Positions 1 to 9,207 of a stretch of DNA of 64,000 bases are shown here, in pieces (within the stretch, counting starts at the first letter, position 1; every line of letters begins with the position of its first letter). The notes under the pieces were generated by a model. That model was not told the DNA's origin. It did no database searches and saw nothing but the letters and a program-made list of their open reading frames with translations. The DNA is taken from positions 1 to 64,000 of the forward strand of contig NZ_JARXWI010000002.1 in assembly GCF_029893085.1 (NCBI RefSeq). The letters run 5' to 3'. A program made the position numbers and the translations under genes. Source of the stretch: Parabacteroides sp. PFB2-10 (GTDB lineage: Bacteria > Bacteroidota > Bacteroidia > Bacteroidales > Tannerellaceae).

Positions 1-122
1 CTCTGATTTGTGGTACGGGATAAAGCATCAATCATCGAAACACATACGTCCAAATTATCGTATGCTTCTTCGTTTATTCCCATATTAGGATTGATCGGTT
101 TGAAAAAATTTAGGATGTTCAT
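1..122 (-). CDS. Partial gene of unknown function (N-terminal 40 residues)
   Basis: An open frame starts at an ATG at 120-122, preceded by AAGAGG, and runs off the left edge. The visible protein begins MNILNFFKPINPNMGI and continues with an acidic stretch without any stop. The start resembles the N-terminus of some Bacteroidetes PAS/LuxR-type regulators, but this is only an impression. The gene follows a DUF1016 fragment on the same strand. Too little is present to assign a function. Confidence 0.5.
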   Translation of the reverse strand, partial: MNILNFFKPINPNMGINEEAYDNLDVCVSMIDALSRTTNQ

Positions 123-146
123 ATACCTCTTGTTTAATTGTTAAAT

Positions 147-371
147 TCAAAAAGAAGTTTTATGGTTAATATTCACTCTCCAATCTCCTTTTTGATAAAA
201 TCCTCCAAGACTTTCTTGTCTGGCAATTGAACTAAGCATTTGGAAACAAATAGCTTGTTTCAACTCTGACTCGCTATATTCTGACCGTTCTTCCAATCCA
301 AGAAATTCCAAGAAGTACGGATCACGAATAACATCTATGCTTTGAGTCGGTTTTTGATGTTTTACTATCAT
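147..371 (-). pseudogene. Fragment of a DUF1016 (YhcG-type, PD-(D/E)XK) nuclease-like protein
   Basis: A 74-residue frame contains IRDPYFLEFLGL followed by YSESELKQAI, which matches the recurring DPYVLEFLGL...ESDLEQAL segment of DUF1016/YhcG proteins (known from the family). Full proteins are about 330-380 residues, so only one internal segment is left. After ELKQAI the similarity decays and the frame closes, so the catalytic part is missing. Such genes travel with restriction-modification and phage-like islands. Its place beside an integrase remnant and tRNA-Phe fits a degraded mobile region. A small functional protein cannot be excluded. Confidence 0.55.
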
Positions 372-414
372 TAGAAATTTGAATTATGCTGTAAAGGTAA
401 TGAATCCCTGTCGA

Positions 415-558
415 TTACGATTGCTTATTCAGACTGTTTCTCAATGCTTTCAATCTGTTCGCCGCCTGCATATTATCAACCTTAATATATCGCATAAATG
501 CTGCAGGGCTTTTGTGCCCGGATATTCGCATATGCTCGTTTAAAGATACTTGAACCAT
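415..558 (-). pseudogene. C-terminal remnant of a tyrosine recombinase (integrase)
   Basis: A 47-residue frame reads MRISGHKSPAAFMRYIKV, the end of a Bacteroidetes tyrosine recombinase with the H-x-x-R/GHKS box and the catalytic Tyr of the F-x-R-Y-I-K-V motif. The upstream four-fifths of the protein is absent; sequence before 558 continues out of frame with stops. The remnant sits about 200 nt beyond the 3' end of tRNA-Phe, where integrases of tRNA-targeted elements are usually found. Translation start is not meaningful here. Called a pseudogene because the N-terminal arm and core domains are gone. Confidence 0.7.
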
Positions 559-704
559 GCTTCATAGAGAGCCTCAAATGAGAAGACAATCAGTGACTTA
601 AGACGCAATTCGTGGATACTTTTTTACGTGGATAAAATTGTCCACGATTTAGCCCGAAGGAACTGCTTAGTTTTGCTAAAAATGGAGGATTTCTTGGAAA
701 AAGA

Positions 705-736
705 AAATCCCTGAAATGTTTTATTTTCAGGGATTT
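705..736 (-). terminator. Rho-independent terminator of tRNA-Phe
   Basis: A perfect 12-bp stem, AAATCCCTGAAA with TTTCAGGGATTT, encloses an 8-nt loop. On the minus strand it is followed by a T-rich run (TTTTCTTTTT). It lies 24 nt past the 3' end of tRNA-Phe. Confidence 0.75.
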
Positions 737-760
737 ACCAAATCTAAATTCTTCTAAAAG

Positions 761-833
761 TGGTGCCACCAGGAATCGAACCGGGGACACAAGGATTTTC
801 AGTCCTTTGCTCTACCAACTGAGCTATGGCACC
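761..833 (-). tRNA. tRNA-Phe (GAA)
   Basis: The minus strand folds into a 73-nt tRNA: acceptor GGTGCCA/TGGCACC with discriminator A, D arm GCTC-AGTTGGTA-GAGC, anticodon stem GGACT with loop containing GAA, and T arm around GGTTCGATTCC. The terminal CCA is not encoded. It has its own promoter and terminator. Its 3' end faces the degraded island at 1-560. Confidence 0.95.
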
Positions 834-869
834 GTTGTTGCGCGGTTTGTTGCGTTTTCAAGACGGGTG

Positions 870-900
870 CAAAGATAGGTATTTATTCAGAATATGCAAA
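870..900 (-). promoter_or_regulatory. Bacteroidetes-type promoter of tRNA-Phe
   Basis: On the minus strand TTTG (897-900) is followed after exactly 19 nt by TATCTTTG (870-877), the -33/-7 consensus of the Bacteroidetes primary sigma factor. The expected transcription start lies about 30 nt ahead of the tRNA. Confidence 0.75.
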
Positions 901-922
901 ATGGGGAGGTGGATATTTCTAA

Positions 923-1951
923 TCATTTAAAGGAGTTCCAGCCTTGGGCTTTGAGTTCTACCTCGCCACCGTCACGGCCAATGATGTGATTACCTAATTC
1001 GGGTTTGGTGATATAACCAATCACACGAATACCACTTTGCTCAACAATCAGGTCGTGGGCGGTGAGGGGCACCGTGAACAGAAGTTCGTAGTCTTCCCCT
1101 CCATTTAAGGCTACTGTGTATATGTTCAAATTCATTTGCTCAGCCATGGCAGCTGTTTGATAATCAATCGGGATTCTCTCTTCGTAAATACGACATCCCA
1201 CCTGGCTCTCTTTCGAGATATGTAAGAGTTCAGAGGATAATCCGTCTGAAATGTCAATCATGGAGGTCGGAACAATCCCGATCTGAGCAAGCATATCAAC
1301 AATGTCCTTACGGGCCTCCGGTTTTAGTTGCCGTTCCAGTAGGTATTCTTTGCCAGAAAAGTCCGGCGTGAAATCATGTTGATCTCCAAATACCTTCTTC
1401 TCGCGCTCCAACAATTGAAGCCCCATATAGGAAGCACCCAAATCACCGGAAACACATATCAGATCTGTCTCTTTTGCCCCTGTGCGATAAGCAATTCTGT
1501 CTTTTTCGCCTTCTCCGATGCAGGTGATGCTGATGGTCAAGCCGGTACGCGACGAGGAGGTGTCACCTCCAACAATATCCACACCGTAAATATCGCAAGC
1601 CAGTTTCAGTCCGCTGTAGAACTCATCCAGATCCTCTACGGAGAAACGTTGCGAGATACCTAAAGAAACAGTGATTTGTTTAGGATATCCATTCATGGCG
1701 TATATATCGGAAAAGTTGATGATCGCCGATTTATATCCTAAGTGTTTCAAGGGAACATACATCAGGTCGAAATGAATCCCTTCCAATAGGAGATCCGTTG
1801 TGACCAACACCTGCTTCTCTTTGTATTCAAGAACGGCGGCGTCGTCGCCAACCCCTGTGATTGTACTATTATTTTTGATTTCTAAACGATCAGTAAGATG
1901 GCGAATCAAACCAAATTCGCCTAATGATGCAATTTCTGTTCTGGTACTCAT
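923..1951 (-). CDS. thiL: Thiamine-monophosphate kinase ThiL
   Basis: ThiL phosphorylates thiamine monophosphate with ATP to give thiamine diphosphate, the last step of cofactor synthesis in the cytoplasm. At 342 residues it has the usual length. The AIRS/PurM-type N-terminal domain shows GDDAAVL (residues 35-41), TTDLLLEGIHFD, and NFSDIYAMNG, which bind Mg2+ and nucleotide; GGDTSSS marks the second metal site. The gene is the last of a minus-strand run sppA-lpxK-thiL, with only 7 nt between the lpxK stop and its ATG, so it is probably translated from the same transcript. No obvious defect. Confidence 0.93.
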   Translation of the reverse strand: MSTRTEIASLGEFGLIRHLTDRLEIKNNSTITGVGDDAAVLEYKEKQVLVTTDLLLEGIHFDLMYVPLKHLGYKSAIINFSDIYAMNGYPKQITVSLGISQRFSVEDLDEFYSGLKLACDIYGVDIVGGDTSSSRTGLTISITCIGEGEKDRIAYRTGAKETDLICVSGDLGASYMGLQLLEREKKVFGDQHDFTPDFSGKEYLLERQLKPEARKDIVDMLAQIGIVPTSMIDISDGLSSELLHISKESQVGCRIYEERIPIDYQTAAMAEQMNLNIYTVALNGGEDYELLFTVPLTAHDLIVEQSGIRVIGYITKPELGNHIIGRDGGEVELKAQGWNSFK

Positions 1952-1958
1952 ACTTCAT

Positions 1959-3068
1959 TTAATCAGGTAGACCGTTTTTGAGAACGGTTTCAATATGTTT
2001 TAATAGGATTTGGTCGAAAAGAGTTTCTCTTCTCCCGGTAAAGAGGACGGATATTGGCAACGAATAGAGCGATTGTTTCCATTCTTCCGGCAGATACATA
2101 TTATGACGCATCCGGGCAGCATCCTTTTCTGTCACGATAATCAGCTTCTCTTTTGAAGACATATTTTCAAACAACGTATTCAATTTCTTGAAATCGCTCT
2201 TTGTGAAATCATGATGATCCGGGAAGTGCTGTGCAATAACACGTTGAGAGTATTTCTGTATTTCCTGTTCGAACAGTGTCGGGTTGGCAATACCGGAAAT
2301 AGCCAACACCTCATCATCCCGGCGGATATCTCTTAGCATGCGAGGTTTAGCCTTTTCAAAAACAGGTTGCAGGTCATTATATACCATACGGGTGAAAAAG
2401 ACCTTCTGATGAGCCAATAATTGGGTGTGATCTTCTATGATCCTGTAATCGATCGGCTTCATGTCTTTCGGGCATTTGGTTACAACGACCACATCCGTCC
2501 TTCTGGTTGCCCGAATCTTTTCCCGCAAAAGTCCTGCCGGCAATAGCTTGTCGTGGTAATACAGCCTGTTGTAGTCTGTCAGGATAATAGAAAAAGAAGG
2601 TTTGATATACCGATGCTGAAAACCATCATCCAGTAAAACTACCTGGGGACGTCTGTTTTCTTCCAACGCCAATAGTTTGCGTACCCCTTCGCGTCTGTCT
2701 GCATCTACGGCCAGAAGCAGATCCGGAAATTTCTGCATGATCTGGTAGGGTTCGTCACCAATCTCCTCGCTGGTACTCGACGAATCCGCCAATAAGAACC
2801 CGGAGGTTTTCCGTTTATACCCGCGGCTCAATACTGCCACGCGATAGTTTTTTTGTTGTAACAAACGAATGATATACTCAATATGAGGTGTTTTGCCTGT
2901 GCCGCCGACTGCCAGATTGCCCACACAAATAACAGGAATCGGAAACTGTTCGGATCGGAGTATTCCCCAATCGAACAGTTGATTCCTAAACCCTACTCCT
3001 AATCCATAGAAAAAGGAGAGAGGTGTTAATGCGTAATTAATCTTTATGTCATTGTCTGTCGGCATCAA
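1959..3068 (-). CDS. lpxK: Tetraacyldisaccharide 4'-kinase LpxK
   Basis: LpxK adds the 4'-phosphate to the lipid A disaccharide precursor at the inner membrane. The protein (369 residues) has a short hydrophobic N-terminal segment (TPLSFFYGLGVGF) and then NLAVGGTGKTP (residues 51-61), the family's P-loop. LSRGYKRK, GDEP and VLLDDGFQHR follow in the expected order. It is sandwiched between sppA (3 nt upstream) and thiL (7 nt downstream), a common Bacteroidales arrangement. Function rests on family knowledge; all core motifs are visible. Confidence 0.94.
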   Translation of the reverse strand: MMPTDNDIKINYALTPLSFFYGLGVGFRNQLFDWGILRSEQFPIPVICVGNLAVGGTGKTPHIEYIIRLLQQKNYRVAVLSRGYKRKTSGFLLADSSSTSEEIGDEPYQIMQKFPDLLLAVDADRREGVRKLLALEENRRPQVVLLDDGFQHRYIKPSFSIILTDYNRLYYHDKLLPAGLLREKIRATRRTDVVVVTKCPKDMKPIDYRIIEDHTQLLAHQKVFFTRMVYNDLQPVFEKAKPRMLRDIRRDDEVLAISGIANPTLFEQEIQKYSQRVIAQHFPDHHDFTKSDFKKLNTLFENMSSKEKLIIVTEKDAARMRHNMYLPEEWKQSLYSLPISVLFTGRRETLFDQILLKHIETVLKNGLPD

Positions 3069-3071
3069 TCA

Positions 3072-4841
3072 TTAGAGAGGTTGCATATCATACGGAAGTC
3101 GCGCTTGTATTCCATCGGTTGAACGGATGATCCGGAGCGTATTCAAATAGTCCATATCTTCTCCCCATGCGCTTTTCAGGATGGAGAATTTGATATCTTC
3201 CAGTTGTTTTTCCAATAGGGTGCTGAAGAAATCTTTCGATCCGTCTACTTTTACTATCTGATAGTCGGGTATTTCAGCCAGTTCTGCTGCTATTTCAATC
3301 GCTTTATCGATACCTCCCAACTCGTCTACCAGGCGATGTTCCAATGCCTGTTCGCCGGTCCATACACGTCCCTGGCCAATGGCGTCGATCTCTTCTTTTG
3401 TCATACCGCGACCTTCTGCGCAACGGCTGATAAACAGATCGTAGCCTCTTTCAATGTATCCTTGCAGGATATGTTGTTCGTCTTCATTGAATGTGCGTGA
3501 GAAATCACCGAAGTCGGCAAATTTGTTTGTTTTTACTACCTCTGTTGTTACGCCCACTTTCTTTAATGTTCCTACCGGTTTGCGGAATAATCCGAAGATT
3601 CCGATAGAGCCGGTCAGTGTGGTCGGTTCAGCTACAATTTTGTCTGCGGCGCAGGAGATATAATAACCTCCCGATGCAGCCATGCTTCCCATAGAAACAA
3701 CAACCGGTTTTTCTTTCTTCAGTTCAACCACCTGGTGCCAGATCTGTTCGGAGATGAAAGCGCTACCACCCGGAGAGTTTACGCGGAATACTACCGCTTT
3801 GATATCGTCGTCGTTTTTCAGTTTAGCTAATTCGTCACCGATTTTCTGGGTAATCAATGATTCAGTATTGAAAGGAGAAGAGCTGCTTTCCATGATCTGT
3901 CCTTCTGCATATAGGATCGCAATCTTTTCACCCTTTTTCTTTTTGGCTTCTTTTATGTTTTTAATCTTGTCAACGCCTACTGTCTTCAACTTCTTTCCGG
4001 TTTGTCCGGCCAGCTCTTTCACCAGCTCTTCAGCCTGACTTTTATACATCAACTCATCGATCAGGCTACATTCTACTGCCTTCGACGGATCGGCGAACAC
4101 CAAACCCTGGTTAGCAAAATGGTTGATATCAGCTACCGAAACACCACGGCTTTCCGCCATGCCGTTGGAGAGATTTTTCCAGGTAGAGGCGATGTATGAT
4201 TCGATTTGTTCCCGGTTCGCGTCGCTTAATTTGTCGAGGATATACGGTTCAACGGCTCCTTTGTAGGTTCCTACTTTAAACACTTCATATTCCAAACCGA
4301 CCTTTTCAGCCAATCCTTTGATAAAGATGTTTTGAGAAGCCAGCCCGATAATATTCACCATCCCTTGGGGGTTCATATACATTTTGTCGGCAACAGAGCA
4401 TAAAAAGTAATTACCTTGTGTGTAATTATCGCCATAGGCAACAATAAATTTGCCACTTTCTTTAAAGTCGATCAACGAACGACGCAAGGCTTCCAGATTG
4501 GCAGACGCTGTCGAGAGAGAGCCGGCTTCCAGGTAAATGCCAACAATGTTTTTGTCTTCTTTTGCTTTGCGGATACTTTCCTGTAAGGTCATCAGGGAAT
4601 AGGATTTGTTGTCGTCTCCCAAGAGTGAAGTGAAAGGATTTTCAGTCGACTCACTGTCTGTAATGGATCCGTTCAATGAAAGTTTAAAAACGGTCTGCGG
4701 TTTAGCAACATACACAGATTCACTACTGCTCATACTGCCAATCACAGCAATCATTGTAAAGATTGAGATGAATATAACAAGAGCTAATGCAACGAACACT
4801 CCCAGTGCCGAAGCAAACATCATTTTAAAAAATTGTTTCAT
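3072..4841 (-). CDS. sppA: Signal peptide peptidase SppA, 67-kDa type
   Basis: This membrane-bound serine protease degrades signal peptides left after secretion. One transmembrane helix lies at residues 7-35; the rest (589 residues in total) is the tandem-domain long form of family S49. The first half carries VFKVGTYKGAVEPY with the candidate general-base lysine, the second half VNSPGGSAF and SMGSMAASGGYYIS with the nucleophilic serine. First gene of the sppA-lpxK-thiL run; a -7 box lies 56 nt upstream of its ATG. Confidence 0.92.
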   Translation of the reverse strand: MKQFFKMMFASALGVFVALALVIFISIFTMIAVIGSMSSSESVYVAKPQTVFKLSLNGSITDSESTENPFTSLLGDDNKSYSLMTLQESIRKAKEDKNIVGIYLEAGSLSTASANLEALRRSLIDFKESGKFIVAYGDNYTQGNYFLCSVADKMYMNPQGMVNIIGLASQNIFIKGLAEKVGLEYEVFKVGTYKGAVEPYILDKLSDANREQIESYIASTWKNLSNGMAESRGVSVADINHFANQGLVFADPSKAVECSLIDELMYKSQAEELVKELAGQTGKKLKTVGVDKIKNIKEAKKKKGEKIAILYAEGQIMESSSSPFNTESLITQKIGDELAKLKNDDDIKAVVFRVNSPGGSAFISEQIWHQVVELKKEKPVVVSMGSMAASGGYYISCAADKIVAEPTTLTGSIGIFGLFRKPVGTLKKVGVTTEVVKTNKFADFGDFSRTFNEDEQHILQGYIERGYDLFISRCAEGRGMTKEEIDAIGQGRVWTGEQALEHRLVDELGGIDKAIEIAAELAEIPDYQIVKVDGSKDFFSTLLEKQLEDIKFSILKSAWGEDMDYLNTLRIIRSTDGIQARLPYDMQPL

Positions 4842-4896
4842 ACGCTAATACGATGGCTAATTTACTTGTGCCAATTTTTGTTGTTTATTCAAAAGA

Positions 4897-4904
4897 CAAA
4901 GATA
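4897..4904 (-). promoter_or_regulatory. -7 box upstream of sppA
   Basis: The minus strand reads TATCTTTG, a perfect TAnnTTTG. No clear -33 TTTG is seen at the standard distance. It would drive sppA-lpxK-thiL. Confidence 0.5.
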
Positions 4905-4934
4905 ATTAACATATTTATAAATAGATAAAGCTTT

Positions 4935-5918
4935 TTAGGGTTTATTTTTGATATTATGCCAATTAGCCATGATTTTATCCCGAAATTCTGCTATTTCTGC
5001 ATCATTGTAACAAACCTGTCCATAAATATCCCTTAAAACAGCAACGGTGATCTTATCGAAATCTTCCCGGCGGGGGGTGATAAACAAGCCCCCGACATCC
5101 GCCGCCCCGGGGCTGGTAAGGATCTGTTCTTCACCCTGGGCAGCGTATTGCCAGGGGCGATGTGCCTTCCGAAGGATCAGAACGATTTGCCACATTTCGT
5201 TTCTATAACGGCAAAACAGGTTCATATCCGGCTCTTCGCCTTTGCCTGCCACGTTGCAGAGGAGGTAAAAGAACCGTTTGGCCTGCTCTAACGATTTGGT
5301 TCGTATCACAAATCCGTTTCGGACATAATGTGTCAGTAATGAAAGGGAGCCCTCTTCTGTGTCAATCAGTATCCTTTCCCGGGAGGTCTGTATGGTATCG
5401 ATCTCTCCATCTAAGGGCATCTCATAGCTGGAGACAGCCTGGAAATGGGCATGATCGGGAGCCGAGGCGCCGCTCTTTGGACCGTTGTAGAACAGGGTGT
5501 ATTTGTCTAAAGCCCGGCTTATACGCAGGAAATCTTCCAAGCGCGAGGTTATCTCCTGCGGCTGATGTGCCACAGAAGGAATGGTGAAATGTTCCGAGAA
5601 GATAGGGTAGGGGTTGCAGAGTAAAAGATATTCCTCCCCGAATCGGAAGGAGAGTTTGATTTGTTCTTTCGGCAGGTGATGCAGGCATAGGAAGCAAGGT
5701 CTTTTTTCGATGCTTTTTGCATCTGTTTTGGCACCGCTCGACACGATGCGTGCGGGGTTGTATTGTGTGCGAATAGTAAACCCTCCCAGGTCATAGGAAC
5801 GTGTCTCGACCAATCGCAGCGCATGGTAGTTCGCCGCTGCCAAGGGCCACCGCTTTAGCTGTTCCTGCAACAGCCGGCCGGCTTCTTCCGAAGAGAGGGT
5901 AATAACCGCATCTGTCAT
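4935..5918 (-). CDS. DUF4922 protein, HIT-like nucleotidyltransferase/phosphorylase fold
   Basis: The 327-residue protein has APDHAHFQA (residues 153-161), a histidine-x-histidine motif like that of the HIT superfamily, including ATP adenylyltransferases and GDP-hexose phosphorylases. A CFLC pair at 75-78 could bind metal. The substrate is unknown; by family analogy it may transfer or release a nucleotide from a sugar nucleotide. Its ATG overlaps the stop of the upstream GT2 gene (ATGA at 5915-5918), so the two are translationally coupled and probably act in the same glycan pathway. No signal peptide; cytoplasmic. Confidence 0.75.
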   Translation of the reverse strand: MTDAVITLSSEEAGRLLQEQLKRWPLAAANYHALRLVETRSYDLGGFTIRTQYNPARIVSSGAKTDAKSIEKRPCFLCLHHLPKEQIKLSFRFGEEYLLLCNPYPIFSEHFTIPSVAHQPQEITSRLEDFLRISRALDKYTLFYNGPKSGASAPDHAHFQAVSSYEMPLDGEIDTIQTSRERILIDTEEGSLSLLTHYVRNGFVIRTKSLEQAKRFFYLLCNVAGKGEEPDMNLFCRYRNEMWQIVLILRKAHRPWQYAAQGEEQILTSPGAADVGGLFITPRREDFDKITVAVLRDIYGQVCYNDAEIAEFRDKIMANWHNIKNKP

Positions 5919-7366
5919 GACATAATCTCCCGGCGTATATCCAGTTCACAGGTGCGGATCCAGTCTTTGTAGTAGTTGTAGCTGTTCGCCTTTTCTACAT
6001 CCAACGACGCATCCGAATTGTCTTCCCAGCGGCGGCACAGATAGAGTACGTCGTATATACGCCCTATCTGGTATTCGCGGCTGATGCGCAGGCCGATGGC
6101 ATAGTCCTCGCCATAGCTGGTATTGGGCAGGTTGAGCGACCGGAGCAGGGGTGTGAAGAAGGCACGTGGAGCACCCAGCCCATTGATGCGAAGCGCGTTG
6201 TTACGTCCGTTTTCCGGTGTCCATTCCCGGTGATCGATAACACCCGGCGGGATCGTTTGCATCTGAAAATCGGTCATACGATAGCTACCGATAACCATGG
6301 CGCATTGTTGTTCGTAGAACGCATCCACTATTTTCTGCAAGGTGTCGTCGCCGCTATAGACATCATCGCTGTCGAGCTGCACGGCAAAGCGTCCGCAGGC
6401 TCCATGGTGTACGCCCAGGTTCCAGCATCCACCAATGCCCAGGTCGGTGCGCACGGGGCGGATATGGATCAGCCGCTCATCATCCGCGTAACGTTCGATA
6501 ATTTCCGTTGTCCCGTCTGTCGAGTGATTATCGACGATGATCAGGTTGAAGCGGAAAGATGTTTTTTGCCTTAATACCGATTGGATCGCATCTTCGATGG
6601 TGCGCACTCGGTTGCGCACGGGGATAATGACCGAAGCCTCCGTCAGGAAGATCTCCTGTTCGAAATCGATACGCTGGAAAGAGGCCGGTAGAAAAGCGCC
6701 GATCTGTTTCAGGTGATCCGTGCAAGCAGTCTCCATCTCTATCTGTGCCTCCCGGTTGCGTGGGTCGACGTATGAGAATTGATTTTCCGCAGGCGATTGG
6801 GTTGTATCAGTTTTTACGGTATATAGATATTCAGGAATACGTAAGATCTTATGTTGTTGCGACACCTTCAGGCGCAGGTCGTAGAGCCCGGCGTACTGGT
6901 AGTTGAGTTCCATGCGTTGCACCGCTTTTTGCAGAGCGTCGGAGCGATAGAATAAAACAGAACCGAACTGAAAATCATCGCGCAAGCTTCCTGCCTGATA
7001 AGCGATTGTCGGGCAGTTCTTTCGTGCTCCGTTCTCTTCCGTGTAGTAATCCGAATAGAGCATGCCTGCCGCGGTATCCATGGCAATACCCATAAAACGC
7101 TCCAAGGCAAACATACCCATCTCCAACACATGGGGCATTGTATACAGGAGGGTAAACTCTGTTGTCGCGTAACGGGCGATGGTGCGCAGCGTCGTGGTGC
7201 TTTTCAGGTCGTTTATATGAAGTACAACAGCCTGTTCAATCTCTTCTGCCCGTGTGTTGTCGGTCAACAGATAGATTCCTTCCACCAGTGGCGACCGGCG
7301 AAGATTCTCTACGGTGTCCCGGGCAGAGGCTTTATCCCGATATACGAGGAAACAATTTATTTTCAT
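5915..7366 (-). CDS. Family 2 glycosyltransferase with an extra N-terminal half
   Basis: Residues about 244-440 form a GT-A domain: ASVIIPVRNR, LIIVDNHSTDGT, and the metal-binding LDSDD (331-335), followed by a conserved YGEDYAIGLRIS segment that resembles the GT2 acceptor-side ED motif. The first 240 residues also resemble a GT2 fold (MLYSDYYTEENG) but lack a clean DxD, so may be a degenerate copy. It transfers a sugar from a nucleotide donor; the acceptor is unknown. It lies 13 nt downstream of the GT39-like gene and overlaps the DUF4922 gene by 4 nt, forming a three-gene operon. Confidence 0.85.
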   Translation of the reverse strand: MKINCFLVYRDKASARDTVENLRRSPLVEGIYLLTDNTRAEEIEQAVVLHINDLKSTTTLRTIARYATTEFTLLYTMPHVLEMGMFALERFMGIAMDTAAGMLYSDYYTEENGARKNCPTIAYQAGSLRDDFQFGSVLFYRSDALQKAVQRMELNYQYAGLYDLRLKVSQQHKILRIPEYLYTVKTDTTQSPAENQFSYVDPRNREAQIEMETACTDHLKQIGAFLPASFQRIDFEQEIFLTEASVIIPVRNRVRTIEDAIQSVLRQKTSFRFNLIIVDNHSTDGTTEIIERYADDERLIHIRPVRTDLGIGGCWNLGVHHGACGRFAVQLDSDDVYSGDDTLQKIVDAFYEQQCAMVIGSYRMTDFQMQTIPPGVIDHREWTPENGRNNALRINGLGAPRAFFTPLLRSLNLPNTSYGEDYAIGLRISREYQIGRIYDVLYLCRRWEDNSDASLDVEKANSYNYYKDWIRTCELDIRREIMS

Positions 7367-7379
7367 CCTGTTTTATTTT

Positions 7380-9161
7380 TTAGGGAGTAGAACCGGCTAT
7401 CCGTTCAAAGCTATATAAAACAACTTTCCGGCGCACATCTTTGATCACGTTCGGGCTGGTTGTAAGCAGTTGGAACCGGTACTGGCCAGCATACTTTTCC
7501 TGCACCTTTTCCATATCCGGCTCAGCCGAGAGGAAGAATCCCGTTTGGGGCTTGTCGTTTTCGAAATTATGGAATAGATTGCCCATGTAGAAGTTCAGTC
7601 CGTACAGGTTGCGGTATTCCAACAAGTTGTTCATTACATAGATATTGTCTTTCTGCAATGGGTAGTCATGCATGATCTGGCGGGCAAAGGGCTTAGCCGA
7701 TCCGCTGGCCTTTTCTCCTTTCATAATCACACCATCTACCAACAGGTTGATGCAGAACATCAGACCGAAGGTGGCATACAGTATCTTGATATTTATTTTG
7801 CGGGAAAGCTGATAATAGACAATGCCTAACGAGGCGATCTGGGCCAGCAGGATCAGGATCGTGATGATATTCGGGTGAATAAGTAGTTGCGTAATCGCTT
7901 CTGTGGTGGCCAGCGTAGAGGCATTTTGGGTGAATGAGGAGACTATTTCCATCGGATCGATCATCCGGCAGGTGGTCAACAACAATACCAGGGTCACAAC
8001 CGCTGTCAAGGCCGCCATAAAATGGGCAAACACACGGGTTACTTTGGTTCGATATTCAGCCAAATAAAGCATAAACTGCGCCAGGAAAAGAGCGATAAAA
8101 GGATAGGCTGGCATCAGGTAGACGCTGCGTTTGCTGGAAGGGATCGAATAGAAGAACACCACACACACCAAAGCTACCAGGCTAAACAGGCGGATCCTGT
8201 CCATCGAACGGATCTTTTTCCAAATATCGAGGCAGATCTGTAAAAGGGATTTCCGGGGAAAACGGATTTTCATGCCGAACAAAGCAAAAAAGGCCAGTAT
8301 GGTCCAGGGAACAAAGCCGGCAAGCAAGGTGACAAGGTTATACCAGGCACCATTTTCATGCCCCAGTTCATAATTGATATTCGGTGTGTTCAGATGGAAG
8401 AAACGCCCGAAGTTCTCCGCCAGTACCACATTCAGGAAGTCATCGCCTCCCTGCCTCCAGGCAGCTACATACCATAACATAGGCAGGAAAAGCGAAGAGA
8501 TGCCTATATAGACCATCGCTTTAATGACGGTCAGGAAGCGGTATTTGTTTAACATGAGAAGGTAGACAAAGAAGATAAACAAAGGCAAAACGATGCCGAC
8601 CGGTCCTTTGGTCAGCATGGCGCACCCCAATAGAATGGGAATAGCTACCGGAAGCCCTTTGAGCTGTTGTTTCTCTTCCCATCGGAAAAGCTGTATAAGT
8701 CCGATCACCATAAAGGTAGTCAGAAGCATATCGACGCGCGTCGTCATAGCGCCCCGGTGTATCTCTATACAGGTGATTAGGATGGCTATCGTCAGAAATA
8801 CCTCTTGTGATTTTTCCCTTCGTTTGCCAAAGAAACCTAACAGGAAGCCGATCATGCAGGTAAACGCAATGGCCGATGGCAGGCGCGAAGTAAATTCGGA
8901 AACATAACCCTGCGGCAAAGAGCAGAGGGCCATCAGCCAGTGTGCCATCGGAGGCTTATAGGCAAATTCATCGGCGTATGTGGTTGGAAGAATGAAATTC
9001 CCTGTCTCCAGCATGGAGATGGCTACAGCCGCTTCGCGTGGCTCCCCTTTGGTGGCGAAGTCGTTCATCGCAATCCAGGGTAAAACCGACAACATACAAA
9101 TAAGAATGGTCAGTGTAACAGGTCTTTGCAAATAAAGATCCTGAAGAGAAGAAGTACGCAT
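7380..9161 (-). CDS. GT39/ArnT-like integral membrane glycosyltransferase
   Basis: A 593-residue protein with about 11-12 hydrophobic segments. The N-terminus has a short cytoplasmic lead, a first helix (TLTILICMLSVLPWIAM), then a loop with KGEPREA and YKPPMAHWL, typical of dolichyl/undecaprenyl-phosphate-sugar dependent transferases such as ArnT and Pmt relatives. It probably moves a lipid-linked sugar onto an acceptor on the periplasmic face (inference). First gene of the operon with GT2 and DUF4922. One of two 28-bp repeats lies 47 nt upstream of its start. Confidence 0.82.
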   Translation of the reverse strand: MRTSSLQDLYLQRPVTLTILICMLSVLPWIAMNDFATKGEPREAAVAISMLETGNFILPTTYADEFAYKPPMAHWLMALCSLPQGYVSEFTSRLPSAIAFTCMIGFLLGFFGKRREKSQEVFLTIAILITCIEIHRGAMTTRVDMLLTTFMVIGLIQLFRWEEKQQLKGLPVAIPILLGCAMLTKGPVGIVLPLFIFFVYLLMLNKYRFLTVIKAMVYIGISSLFLPMLWYVAAWRQGGDDFLNVVLAENFGRFFHLNTPNINYELGHENGAWYNLVTLLAGFVPWTILAFFALFGMKIRFPRKSLLQICLDIWKKIRSMDRIRLFSLVALVCVVFFYSIPSSKRSVYLMPAYPFIALFLAQFMLYLAEYRTKVTRVFAHFMAALTAVVTLVLLLTTCRMIDPMEIVSSFTQNASTLATTEAITQLLIHPNIITILILLAQIASLGIVYYQLSRKINIKILYATFGLMFCINLLVDGVIMKGEKASGSAKPFARQIMHDYPLQKDNIYVMNNLLEYRNLYGLNFYMGNLFHNFENDKPQTGFFLSAEPDMEKVQEKYAGQYRFQLLTTSPNVIKDVRRKVVLYSFERIAGSTP

Positions 9162-9207
9162 AATCCTATTTTATCTATATTCTTTTGATTAACTTTAGTT
9201 TCCCTAC

